Source: CAZGAH01 sp964523295 | Lineage (GTDB): Bacteria > Desulfobacterota > Desulfovibrionia > Desulfovibrionales > Desulfovibrionaceae | Reading direction: 5' to 3' | Assembly: GCA_964523295.1 (NCBI GenBank) | Contig: CAZGAH010000013.1 | Coordinates: forward strand, 1-64,000 | Length of the DNA: 64,000 nt | Part shown: in pieces, positions 9,034 through 17,680 of the stretch | How the letters are laid out: the number at the start of each line of letters is the position of its first letter | Position numbering within the stretch: position 1 is the first letter of the stretch | Program-made: the position numbers and the translations under genes | The notes under the pieces: model-generated | Told to the model about the DNA's origin: nothing | The model's input: only the letters and a program-made list of their open reading frames with translations | Database searches by the model: none

Positions 9034-10109
9034 GCTGTCGCGTACGCCATACCCAAGACCGGAGGCAGCCCTTTCTCTCCGTTGTGATCCGGGCTTTCAA
9101 TCAGGCACAATTCATCGGCGACGCCATTGAGAGTTGCCTGGCGCAACGCTATCCCCATTTCGAAATCGTCATCGCCGACGATTGCTCGGGCGACGATACC
9201 GAGGCCGCAGTACGGCGGTACCAGGACAGCCGGATACGCTATTTCAGGAACGAGACGAATCTGGGACGGGTCGGCAACAAGCGGCGCGCGCTGTCCAGCT
9301 ATGCCACGGGCGACTGGTGCCTGTTTCTGGATGCGGACGACTATCTCTGCGACCCCGATTTCTTTCAGGATGCGGTCGGACTCATTGCCGGGCACGAGGA
9401 TATAGTCATTGTGACCGGCGGACATTCTATCCGATACGGCGACGAGCTTCGGCAGAGGAATATGCCGTATCAGTCGGGCATCCTGTCGGGTCTGGAGGTG
9501 TTTTACGAGTGGCGCAAACACTCCTTCATCCACTCCTCGGCTCTGTATAACCGGCAATTGGCCCTGGATATCGATTTTTACCGGATATACTGCATCGGCT
9601 CCGATACCGAATCCTTTCTGCGGCTGTGCCTGCATGGCAAGGTAGCCGTACTGCCCGGGCTGGTTGCCGTCTGGCGCATTCATGGCAACAATTGCACGCA
9701 GGCCATTGACTTCGAAAAGAATATTGTCGAACCGCTCCAGGTCTACGCCTCGGCCGCGGACTACGCGCTGCGGCAGGGGCAGCCGCAGGCTGCCGTGGAG
9801 GCCTGGAGGCGCCGGTCGGTGGTCAAATTTCTCGATGATTTTCTCGGAACGCTGCTGTTGTTCGATCCGAAGACTCAGCCGGGCATCGCGCCCGCGCAGC
9901 GAGACGATACGCTGCGTGCCCTGCACCGCCTGCTCTTGGAAAGAATCGCCGCGAACGCCATTTTTACGCGGCCCTATCTCAGGCTCTGCCTTTTCACGCT
10001 GTTACGACCGACTCTGTACAAAGCGCTGTTTATGCTGAAGCGGCGACTTACCCGGGCCACGGTCTCATTCCTTCGGAACCAGACCGATTCTTTTCGTCCG
10101 CGATCCTGA
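9030..10109 (+). CDS. Family 2 glycosyltransferase
   Basis: A GT-A fold transferase: FLSVVIRAFNQAQFI, IVIADDCSGDDT and the metal/nucleotide-sugar DxD region FLDADDYL are clear, followed by a helical C-terminal part. It would move a sugar from a nucleotide donor to an unidentified acceptor. The start is uncertain. The first beta-strand lies upstream of the first GTG (9084), and the only codon that preserves it is a CTG at 9030. That CTG overlaps the previous stop and sits 6 bp after a GGAGG. Placement behind the flagellar operon makes flagellin glycosylation a possibility, but this is inference. Confidence 0.85.
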   Translation: MSCRVRHTQDRRQPFLSVVIRAFNQAQFIGDAIESCLAQRYPHFEIVIADDCSGDDTEAAVRRYQDSRIRYFRNETNLGRVGNKRRALSSYATGDWCLFLDADDYLCDPDFFQDAVGLIAGHEDIVIVTGGHSIRYGDELRQRNMPYQSGILSGLEVFYEWRKHSFIHSSALYNRQLALDIDFYRIYCIGSDTESFLRLCLHGKVAVLPGLVAVWRIHGNNCTQAIDFEKNIVEPLQVYASAADYALRQGQPQAAVEAWRRRSVVKFLDDFLGTLLLFDPKTQPGIAPAQRDDTLRALHRLLLERIAANAIFTRPYLRLCLFTLLRPTLYKALFMLKRRLTRATVSFLRNQTDSFRPRS

Positions 10110-10146
10110 CTCTGCGGAATCTCGCGCACGCATAAGGAGTATGACA

Positions 10147-11610
10147 ATGGATTCGTCGGCATTTCTTCACGTAGCCCAGGCGGACACTCCGCTCGGCGTG
10201 TTGTCGAGTATGGCCAATCGGCACGGGCTCATTTGCGGCGCAACCGGCACGGGCAAGACGGTGACACTGCGGGTACTGGCCGAGGCCTTCAGCCAGATCG
10301 GCGTGCCCGTTTGTCTGGCCGACGTCAAAGGGGATCTGGCTTCGCTGTGTCAGCCCGGCGACGGCGACGAAAGATGCCAGGAGCGCGCGCGTCGTCTTGG
10401 TTTGCAGGATTACGCGCCGGCGGGCTTTCCGGTCACCTTTTGGGATGTCTGGGGCGAAAGGGGGCATCCGGTCCGGACCACGGTCTCGGAGATGGGGCCC
10501 TTGCTCATGAGCCGGCTGCTGCGACTCAACGAAACGCAGGGCGGCGTCTTGCACCTGGCGTTCCGCGTGGCCGATGACGAGGGGTTGTTGCTGCTCGATC
10601 TGAAGGACCTGCGGGCCATGATCACGCACGTGGGCGAGCGGGCTCAGGAATTGCGCACGCGCTATGGCAACGTCTCTCCTGCCAGCGTGGGCGCCATTCA
10701 GCGCCAGTTGCTGGAGTTCGAGGCCCAGGGTGCGGAGCGGCTGTTCGGAGAGCCGGCGTTGCAACTGGAGGACATGTTGCAGACGGCGTCCGATGGCCGC
10801 GGGATGATCAATATCCTTGTCGCCGACCGGCTCATGCAGTCCCCCCGCACCTACGCCACGCTGTTGTTATGGATGCTCTCCGAACTGTTCGAGAATCTTC
10901 CCGAGGTCGGAGACCTGGAAAAGCCGCGTCTGGTATTCTTTTTTGACGAGGCGCATCTGTTCTTCGACGATACGCCCGGGGTGCTCGTCGACAAGTTCGA
11001 ACAGGTCTGCCGGCTCATTCGCTCCAAGGGCGTGGGGGTCTATTGCATCACGCAGTCGCCATCGGATTTGCCGGAAACGGTGCTCGGGCAGCTGGGAAAC
11101 CGCGTGCAACATGCCTTGCGCGCCTATACGCCCCGGGAACAGAAGCAGGTACGGGCGGCCGCGGATTCCTTTCGGCCCAATCCTCATTTCGATACGGCGC
11201 AGGCCATGCTGGGCCTGGGAACGGGGGAAGCGCTGGTCTCGTTTCTAGACGCCGGCGGAGCGCCTGGTGTGGTGGAGCGGGCGATGATTCTGCCACCGCG
11301 CAGCCGTCTCAACGTGCTGACGGAGGCGGAGCGCCGGCTGATCATGCAGCAATCCTTAGTCGCCGGCTATTACGAGCGCGCGGTGGATCGAGAATCGGCC
11401 TATGAGATTCTGAGCGCGCGGCAGCAGGCGGCCGCTTCGGCTGCCCTGCGACAGGAGGCGCAGCCTGAGCGCATGCCCTCGCGCTACCGCGGCAGCGGAG
11501 GCACGGGGCAGTCGATGGTGGAGGCCTTTGCCAAAAGCGCGCTCCGTTCGATCGGCGCAGACATTGGCCGACGCGTGGTCCGGGGAATTCTGGGTTCGCT
11601 GCTTAAATAA
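10147..11610 (+). CDS. HerA-like/DUF853 P-loop ATPase
   Basis: A 487-residue member of the DUF853 (YjgR) family, related to HerA/FtsK-type ATPases. Walker A GATGTGKTVTL lies near the N-terminus (about residues 31-41), and Walker B with the DEAH-like LVFFFDEAHLFFDD near residue 265. The conserved ITQSPSDLPETVLGQLGNR follows, with an arginine-rich C-terminus. Biological role is not established. Of two in-frame ATGs (10141 and 10147), the second has the better spacing (8 bp) to AAGGAG and is chosen. Confidence 0.9.
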   Translation: MDSSAFLHVAQADTPLGVLSSMANRHGLICGATGTGKTVTLRVLAEAFSQIGVPVCLADVKGDLASLCQPGDGDERCQERARRLGLQDYAPAGFPVTFWDVWGERGHPVRTTVSEMGPLLMSRLLRLNETQGGVLHLAFRVADDEGLLLLDLKDLRAMITHVGERAQELRTRYGNVSPASVGAIQRQLLEFEAQGAERLFGEPALQLEDMLQTASDGRGMINILVADRLMQSPRTYATLLLWMLSELFENLPEVGDLEKPRLVFFFDEAHLFFDDTPGVLVDKFEQVCRLIRSKGVGVYCITQSPSDLPETVLGQLGNRVQHALRAYTPREQKQVRAAADSFRPNPHFDTAQAMLGLGTGEALVSFLDAGGAPGVVERAMILPPRSRLNVLTEAERRLIMQQSLVAGYYERAVDRESAYEILSARQQAAASAALRQEAQPERMPSRYRGSGGTGQSMVEAFAKSALRSIGADIGRRVVRGILGSLLK

Positions 11611-11748
11611 ATGCAGCCATGAGGCGATGACGACGTCACGGTGCAAAGGGTTATCCGAGCGGGGTGGGGCTTTGAAATTGTTACGGAAAGAATGCGCTTG
11701 TAACCGGACTGCGAGGAGCGTACAAAGGCAATCCGGTAGAGGAGCGAT

Positions 11749-12821
11749 GTGCGGGGGGATACCATCCGGGGTCTCTACGCGCAGGGAACGACCGTCCGCA
11801 ACACGGGAAAAGCCTGCATGTACGGCAGATACTTGGGATATCTCGATCATGACGATCCGTTGTATGCCTATCTGCTGGGAAGCATCTGCCCGCAGCTCGG
11901 CGTACAGGACGCTACATTGCGCTTTCGGGTTTTCAGGTTGAGCGAATCGAACACCGTTTATGTCTATGAAGAAAAATTCTGTCGCTTCAGTCTGGTAGGA
12001 AAGTTTTATACCGGTCGGCGCGGACTGAATGCCAGCCAGGCGCCGCAGTCCGCCGAGCACGAATACCGCAACCTCTGCTACGCGCGTGATCTGGGTTTCA
12101 CGACGCCACGGCACTACGTCGTCAAGCCGCTGGGCTACAATCCGGCCCTGAACAATCTGCTGGTGCTCGAGTATCTGAGTGGACAGCCGCTGAGCGGAAT
12201 CCTCGACGCAGCGCTGTATCAGGGGCAGACAGAGCGATTGTATAGCAAGCTGACCCGGCTTGCACATTTCATGACCTCGCTGCACAACCGCTCGGCAATG
12301 CATCTTCGCGTCGATTTCGACCGCAATCTCGAATACTTTGGCCGCGTATTGACGTATCTTGGCCGGTACGGCAAACTGCGTCAGGAGCAGATCGAGGACT
12401 TTTTGCACCTGGGACGCCGCTGGCGGGAACGGCCGGCCATGTGGGAGGACTGTCAGGTCATTGTCCATGGCGACGCGACGCCGTCCAATTTTCTGTTCAG
12501 CCCGGAGCGCAAGGTCATGGCCATTGACCTGGAAAGGATGTCCGCCAACGACCGCGCCTACGATGTGGGCAGGCTGTGCGCCGAGCTGAAGCATTTCTTT
12601 TTCCGGGCTACGGGGTCCAGGTACGCGGGCGAGCCGTATATCGGACATTTTCTCTGGGAGTATTCCCGGCATTTCCCGGATCGGGAGGCAACGTTCAAGT
12701 CTTTGGTCAAGCGGATTCCCTNNNNNNNNNNAATCTGCTTCGGATAGCGCGCAATCCCTGGGTCGACGACGCCTATCGCAGCCGCTTGATCCGCGAGGCG
12801 AAAAACAATCTGAGGGCATGA
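11749..12821 (+). CDS. Phosphotransferase/kinase-fold protein (APH family), interrupted by an N gap
   Basis: Aminoglycoside/choline kinase-fold protein. The catalytic loop is VIVHGDATPSNFLF (H-G-D-x5-N) and the metal-binding site is AIDLERM; an upstream LVLEYLSGQPLSG is the hinge. A GTG start at 11749 follows AGAGGAG; an alternative ATG is at 11818. The frame changes across the 10-N gap (12722-12731), and the C-terminus (from RIARNPWVDDAYRSRLI) continues in another frame to 12821, so the gap length is not real. The stop overlaps the next ATG (ATGA), coupling it to the HAD gene. Substrate unknown; a sugar or lipid head group is as likely as a drug. Confidence 0.8.
12722..12731. other. Assembly gap (10 N) inside the phosphotransferase gene
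   Basis: Ten Ns. The coding frame differs on the two sides, so the true length of the missing sequence is not ten bases. Confidence 0.95.
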
Positions 12822-13564
12822 TCATGAAATTCAAGGGGATCATCTTCGATATCAACGGTACGCTCGTGGATATCTGGACCGACGAGGGCAATGAGCAAAT
12901 TTACCGCAGTATCAGTCAGTTTTTGAAGTTCCAGGGCATCCGGATGCACCGTCAGGACGTGCGCGACGAGTATTACCGGCTCATGTCGGCACAGAAGAAG
13001 GCCAGCGGCGAGGAGTTTCCGGAGTTCGACGCGGTCGGTCTCTGGAGGTCGCTGCTCGAGACGAGGATGCCGGAAACCTGCCCGATAGCCAAACAAAAAT
13101 TACGGCTGTTGCCGCAGATTCTGGCCGAGATGTACCGGGCGATTTCCCTGAATCGGTTGCAGCTCTTCCCGCAGGTGCAGGAAATCGTGAAGGAACTGGC
13201 CGGGGAGTACGCCCTGGCCGTGGTGTCGGACGCCCAGAGCGCCTGGGCGCTGCCGGAGATGCGCACCCTGGGAATAGCCGGGTATTTCAATCCCATCGTC
13301 GTCTCCGGAGACTACGGCTACAGAAAGCCTGACGAGCGGCTCTTCCGGATGGCCCTGGCCGGGTTGAAACTCGAGCCCTCGGAAGTCCTGTTCGTCGGTA
13401 ACGACGTGTACCGCGACATTTACGGCGCCAAACGCCTGGGCATGAAAACCGTATTCTTTTCCTCAAATTCCGGACAGAAAAGCATGGACGGCGTCGAGCC
13501 GGACTACATCATCTACGCTTTTTCCGAATTCCGCCGCGCGCTGGCCTTTCTGGAAGGTCGTTGA
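12818..13564 (+). CDS. HAD-superfamily hydrolase-like protein with altered motif I
   Basis: A 248-residue HAD-fold protein with an alpha-helical cap. Motif I reads FDINGTLVD: the nucleophile Asp is present, but the +2 acid/base Asp is Asn. Motif II is VVSDAQ, motif III includes YRKPDERLF, and motif IV is VLFVGNDVYRDI. Phosphatases of this family normally need the second Asp, so activity may be weak or different. Translation is coupled to the kinase-fold gene through an ATGA overlap, suggesting a paired phosphate-transfer function on an unknown small molecule. Confidence 0.82.
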   Translation: MIMKFKGIIFDINGTLVDIWTDEGNEQIYRSISQFLKFQGIRMHRQDVRDEYYRLMSAQKKASGEEFPEFDAVGLWRSLLETRMPETCPIAKQKLRLLPQILAEMYRAISLNRLQLFPQVQEIVKELAGEYALAVVSDAQSAWALPEMRTLGIAGYFNPIVVSGDYGYRKPDERLFRMALAGLKLEPSEVLFVGNDVYRDIYGAKRLGMKTVFFSSNSGQKSMDGVEPDYIIYAFSEFRRALAFLEGR

Positions 13565-13693
13565 CCGGAGCGTCCGCCTGTCTGTCGGGCAGCACGCCTG
13601 GTTGACGCGGGTCTTTGGACAGGAATTTTGCCCGGCCGTGAGCATGTGCCCACGGTTGCGGCCTGGTCGGACACTGGAGCAAAGGAGCGAGGC

Positions 13694-13981
13694 ATGAAAA
13701 ATGGTATCATCGCGTTGACGGTAGCCGGAGCGTTGTTTGTCGGGGTGCAGTTGCTGAGCGCATCCGGAGACATCGGCGCAACCCTCGTCAAGACCTGCGG
13801 TCGCTGCCATCCGGCTGCCAGGGTCTGTTCGGCCCTGGGGAGTAAGGACAAGGCCGGGTGGGAAAGTACGATCAAGCGCATGCAGGAGAAGGGCGCCGCG
13901 CTCGATGCGCAACAGAGCGGCGAGGCGGCGGAGTATCTGGCCGGGTTGAAGGCCGGCACCGGCGCCGTATGCGGTAAATAA
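13694..13981 (+). CDS. Small periplasmic c-type cytochrome-like protein
   Basis: A 95-residue protein with a signal peptide (MKNGIIALTVAGALFVGVQL), then one heme-attachment motif, CGRCH, and a helical remainder ending in Cys. The start is set by AAAGGAG 7 bp before ATG 13694. A single CxxCH with Met residues downstream fits a small monoheme cytochrome used in periplasmic electron transfer, common in sulfate reducers. Two additional Cys (in ARVCSALG and at GAVCGK) could form a disulfide. Partner unknown. Confidence 0.75.
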   Translation: MKNGIIALTVAGALFVGVQLLSASGDIGATLVKTCGRCHPAARVCSALGSKDKAGWESTIKRMQEKGAALDAQQSGEAAEYLAGLKAGTGAVCGK

Positions 13982-14063
13982 TGCGCGGGTGGACCGGTCC
14001 GGGGGCGATGCGGTCTTTGTCTGCGCTGTTCGATGTCGCTCAGGACCGGTCTGCCCGCCGGCG

Positions 14064-14498
14064 TCAATGAATATCGAGCGTTTTTTTGGGTCTCCAGCCG
14101 TAATTGATGCCGAAATGGGTGAACGGTTCATAAGAGGATTGGGGCGTGTGGCCGTATTCGGGCTGAATGATGGGATCCAGCGGTCGATAGGATTCGAAGG
14201 GGGGCTCCTCGTATTCCTGTAGCTCCGTACGCGGTGGTTGCAGGGCGGAGAACCTGCTGTAGGGCGGTTCGCTGTAGCGCGGGAGCCTGACCGACGGCGC
14301 TTGCAGCGGATTGAGGGTGTCGTAGCGTTCTCGGGGATAGGGTTGCACGGGGTCGAACGGCGCGAGCCGTACCGGATCGTAGCGCTTGAACTCGCGCAAC
14401 GGTTGCGGAACAAAGGGGTCGAAACGTGCGTCGGCAGCGGACGCGGACGCGGCGCAGGCCAGCCAGAGCAGGGATAACACCGTCAGGACGATGCTCAT
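14064..14498 (-). CDS. Secreted Pro/Tyr-rich repeat protein, unknown
   Basis: A 144-residue protein with a clear signal peptide (MSIVLTVLSLLWLACAASASA). The mature part is built from degenerate 12-17 residue repeats of the form Tyr/Phe-x-Pro-Leu/Val-x-Pro (for example RFDPFVPQPLREF, RYDPVRLAPFDPV, RYDTLNPLQAP, SYRPLDPIIQP). No catalytic motif. The open frame extends upstream far into the PBP gene, but the signal peptide fixes the start at 14498. Likely an extended envelope protein; function unknown. It faces away from the PBP1A gene across a 231-bp divergent region. Confidence 0.6.
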   Translation of the reverse strand: MSIVLTVLSLLWLACAASASAADARFDPFVPQPLREFKRYDPVRLAPFDPVQPYPRERYDTLNPLQAPSVRLPRYSEPPYSRFSALQPPRTELQEYEEPPFESYRPLDPIIQPEYGHTPQSSYEPFTHFGINYGWRPKKTLDIH

Positions 14499-14729
14499 GG
14501 GACGTACGGACCTTCGTGTTTTTTTTCGCAGTGTATGCCGTAGCGGACGGACCTGCAAGCCGGTGCGACGGCAGCAGCTTAAGGGCGCTTCGCATCGGTC
14601 GATAAGATCTGTGTACGCACAGACCAGCGAGCATGTCCGGCTGCGGGGTTGCGCTCCTGCCTGCCAGGTGCGAGAAGCCTGCGCCGTCCTTGCCGTCATC
14701 GGGGACGATAAGAAGGAAGCCGGCCGCCT

Positions 14730-17099
14730 ATGACAGTCGAAAAGACGATGCGGAAGTTCTACATTGCGAATGTCGTCATTGCCTTGACGCTCGTGGTCCT
14801 GACCATTGTGGCTACCGGGGTTCTTGGCATCTACATACTCATTGCCTACGATTTGCCCTCCATTACGCGTATCAAGGACTACAATCCCAGCCTGGTGACG
14901 ACCATTTACGCCAATGATGGTCAGATACTCGGCTACCTGTATCGTGAAAAGCGATTTCTGGAACGTATGGAGGCCATGCCGCCCTACCTGCCCAAGGCCT
15001 TTCTGGCGGCCGAGGACAGTTCTTTTTATCTGCACGAGGGGCTGGACCTGAGCGCCATTGTCCGCGCCTTTCTCATGAATATGCGTAGCGGGGAAATCGT
15101 GCAGGGCGGAAGCACCATTACCCAGCAGATCATCAAGCAGATATTGCTCGGATCGGAAAAAAAGCTCGAACGTAAGATCAAAGAGGCCATTCTCGCCTAC
15201 CAGCTCGAGAACTTTCTTACCAAGGACGAGATACTGACCATCTATCTCAACCAGGTATTTTTCGGCGCCGGGGCCTATGGCGTGGAGGCCGCGGCAAGGA
15301 CCTATTTCGGCAAGCACGTGGGCGATCTGACCCTGGCCGAGTCGGCCATTCTTGCCGGGCTGCCCAAGGCGCCCACGACCTACAACCCCCTGCACACGAC
15401 GGGCGAGGCGCGTAGCAGGCAGAAATATGTCCTGTCGCGCATGAGGGAACTGGGCTGGATCACCGGACAGGAATACCAGCAGGCGCTTGACGAGCAGCTG
15501 GTGTATAAAAGCATGCCCGAGCCCTCGTGGAGCCTGGGCGCCTATTATCTCGAAGAAGTCCGGCGTTGGCTGTTGGACAATCTGAGCAAGGAGGCCATGC
15601 GCGTCAGGGGCGTCAGGCTGGACCGCTATGGCGAGGATGCGGTCTACGAGTCCGGGTTGCATGTCTATACCGCAGTGGATCTCGAGCACCAGGAGGCCGC
15701 GGAACGGGCCATGCGGGAGGGCCTGGAGGAGGCCAGCAAGCGGCGCGGCTGGGAGGGCCCGGTCGAGCATCTGCGGCCGGTGGAGTTCGCCGATTATCTG
15801 GATCAGAACCCCGTGGAGTACGAAACCCTGGAAAAGGGGGACTGGGTCAAGGCCGTGGTGCTGGCGGTCGAGCCGAAGGCTCTTGCTGTCAGGGCCGGAA
15901 AATATCGCGGCGTCGTCCCGTTCGAGGGTCTGGATTGGACGCATCGGGGCAGTTTTCGGGACATGCTCAAGCCCGGCGACGTGATCTGGGGCTCGTTCGT
16001 CGGGCCCTTGCGGACCAGGGCCATGAGCACGTCGACGCCGGTGCTCACCCTCGCCCTGGAGCAGCGTCCTAAGGTGCAGGGCGCCCTGGCCTCCGTCGAG
16101 CCGAAAACAGGATGTCTGGTGGCTCTGGTCGGCGGCTACAGCTTCGCGGAGAGTCAGTTCAATCGCGCTACGCAGGCCAAACGTCAGCCGGGGTCTTCGT
16201 TCAAGCCCATCGTCTACTCGGCGGTGCTGGACGCGGGCTATACGCCGACCAGAACCGTGCTCGATTCGCCCATCTCTTTCGGCAACTGGGCGCCGAAGAA
16301 CTACGGCGGACATTACAGCGGCGCCATGCCCTTGCAACTGGCCCTGGCGAAATCGAAAAACGTCGTCACCGTGCGCCTGGCCGCGCACATCGGGGTCCGG
16401 CGCGTCATCGAGCGTGCCCGTGCCCTGGGACTGGAGGCCCAATTCCCGCCTTTCCTGCCCATCTGTCTTGGCGCGGAGGCTCTGGTGCCCATCAATTTAT
16501 TGCAGGCCTATACCGCCTTTGCCCGCGACGGATCCTACATCAAGCCGCGTATGGTCATGTCCATCGCCAATGCCTGGGGCGAGGAAATCTATCGTTCTGA
16601 ACCGGAACCGGTGCCCGCGATCTCGCACCATAACGCCTACACCATGGCCACCATGCTCAAGGGGGCCGTCGAGTACGGAACGGGAGTACGCGCCAAGGTG
16701 CTGAACCGGCCAGTGGCCGGGAAAACCGGCACGACCAACGACGAGCGTGACGCCTGGTTCATGGGCTTTTCTCCCTATCTGGCCACCGGCATTTACGTGG
16801 GCTACGACAACCGGATGCCCATGGGACGCTCCGAGGCCGGGTCCATGGCTGCGCTGCCGATATGGGTCAAGTATCGTCTGGCCGTGGAGGACAACTACCC
16901 GTACGAAGATTTTGCCCCGCCACCGGATGTCAAGGTCGCGGTGCGCAAGCCCCGCTACGGCTTTTCCAGCGAAACGCCCACGACGGAGGCCAGGACGCCG
17001 GCGCGCGAGTCGGACGCTCCCGAGGCTGCCCCGAGTCGCAAATCCGCTCCGCCCCGCAGCGCCTCGACCAGCGAGGAATTGCTCAAGCAGCTCTTTTGA
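14730..17099 (+). CDS. Class A penicillin-binding protein (PBP1A type)
   Basis: Bifunctional peptidoglycan synthase with a glycosyltransferase and a transpeptidase domain, 789 residues. After an N-terminal membrane helix (about residues 12-38) come the glycosyltransferase motifs EDSSFYLHEGLD and QGGSTITQQI. An OB-like insert precedes the transpeptidase motifs SSFK (in QPGSSFKPIV), SKN (in LAKSKNVVTV) and KTGTT. All catalytic residues are present. The C-terminal ~50 residues are Pro/Ser/Arg-rich and disordered. It acts on lipid II at the outer face of the inner membrane. The gene stands alone between two minus-strand blocks. Confidence 0.95.
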   Translation: MTVEKTMRKFYIANVVIALTLVVLTIVATGVLGIYILIAYDLPSITRIKDYNPSLVTTIYANDGQILGYLYREKRFLERMEAMPPYLPKAFLAAEDSSFYLHEGLDLSAIVRAFLMNMRSGEIVQGGSTITQQIIKQILLGSEKKLERKIKEAILAYQLENFLTKDEILTIYLNQVFFGAGAYGVEAAARTYFGKHVGDLTLAESAILAGLPKAPTTYNPLHTTGEARSRQKYVLSRMRELGWITGQEYQQALDEQLVYKSMPEPSWSLGAYYLEEVRRWLLDNLSKEAMRVRGVRLDRYGEDAVYESGLHVYTAVDLEHQEAAERAMREGLEEASKRRGWEGPVEHLRPVEFADYLDQNPVEYETLEKGDWVKAVVLAVEPKALAVRAGKYRGVVPFEGLDWTHRGSFRDMLKPGDVIWGSFVGPLRTRAMSTSTPVLTLALEQRPKVQGALASVEPKTGCLVALVGGYSFAESQFNRATQAKRQPGSSFKPIVYSAVLDAGYTPTRTVLDSPISFGNWAPKNYGGHYSGAMPLQLALAKSKNVVTVRLAAHIGVRRVIERARALGLEAQFPPFLPICLGAEALVPINLLQAYTAFARDGSYIKPRMVMSIANAWGEEIYRSEPEPVPAISHHNAYTMATMLKGAVEYGTGVRAKVLNRPVAGKTGTTNDERDAWFMGFSPYLATGIYVGYDNRMPMGRSEAGSMAALPIWVKYRLAVEDNYPYEDFAPPPDVKVAVRKPRYGFSSETPTTEARTPARESDAPEAAPSRKSAPPRSASTSEELLKQLF

Positions 17100-17118
17100 A
17101 TCGTAAAGAGGACAGGTA

Positions 17119-17625
17119 TCAAGCCTCGGCCGGTTCGGCGTCCTGGCCGGTTGCGCACGTCGAGGCCCGGGTATCCTCCTCGGGCATCTGAAAATCCACC
17201 TTGATTTTGAACATGCGCCTGGCCGGCAGGTTGAGGATGGGAATGCCTGTCCGGGCCGTGATGTCCGCAAGCGCGGCGCAGACCTGTTCCCAGGTCGGTC
17301 CGATGAAGGTGAACCAGACGTTGTACTGGTGGTCGCGGACGTAGTTGTGCGTTACGCCCGGGTGCACGTTCACCTCGGCCACGAAGGTCTCGAGCTTGTC
17401 TGGCGGAACGCTGGCCGCGCAGAGGGTGCTTTGCCAGCCGATGGCCTTGGACTGAAAATTGGCGCCGATGCGGCGGATGATGCCGCGGGCCATCAGCGCG
17501 CGCACCCTGGCCAGGACCTCGCATTCGGTCAGCCCCAGCTGTTGGCCTACGCTGGCGTAAGGACGGCGTTCGAGCGGAAAATGGGACTGGATGATGTTGA
17601 GCACTTTTTTATCGATGGCATCCAT
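17119..17625 (-). CDS. Siroheme decarboxylase subunit (Lrp/AsnC-type, AhbA or AhbB)
   Basis: Siroheme decarboxylase converts siroheme to 12,18-didecarboxysiroheme in the alternative heme pathway of sulfate reducers and archaea. The 168-residue protein has an AsnC-like helix-turn-helix (SVGQQLGLTECEVLARVRAL) and the conserved RIGANF and HNYVRDHQYNVWFT region, with the His residues and Tyr that line the heme site in this family. The enzyme is a heterodimer of AhbA and AhbB. Only one subunit is encoded here, and I cannot be sure which. It is last in the ahbC-hemB-ahbD order on this strand. Confidence 0.88.
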   Translation of the reverse strand: MDAIDKKVLNIIQSHFPLERRPYASVGQQLGLTECEVLARVRALMARGIIRRIGANFQSKAIGWQSTLCAASVPPDKLETFVAEVNVHPGVTHNYVRDHQYNVWFTFIGPTWEQVCAALADITARTGIPILNLPARRMFKIKVDFQMPEEDTRASTCATGQDAEPAEA

Positions 17626-17680
17626 GACGACTCCTGGAACGATTGCCTCGGGGTGAGGTGGCGTCGCGCGTGCCGGCGTT

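Noticed and set aside
14499..16442. Upstream extension of the secreted Pro/Tyr-rich protein to a 792-residue frame
   Set aside because: The upstream part is antisense to the PBP gene and the real signal peptide starts at 14498.
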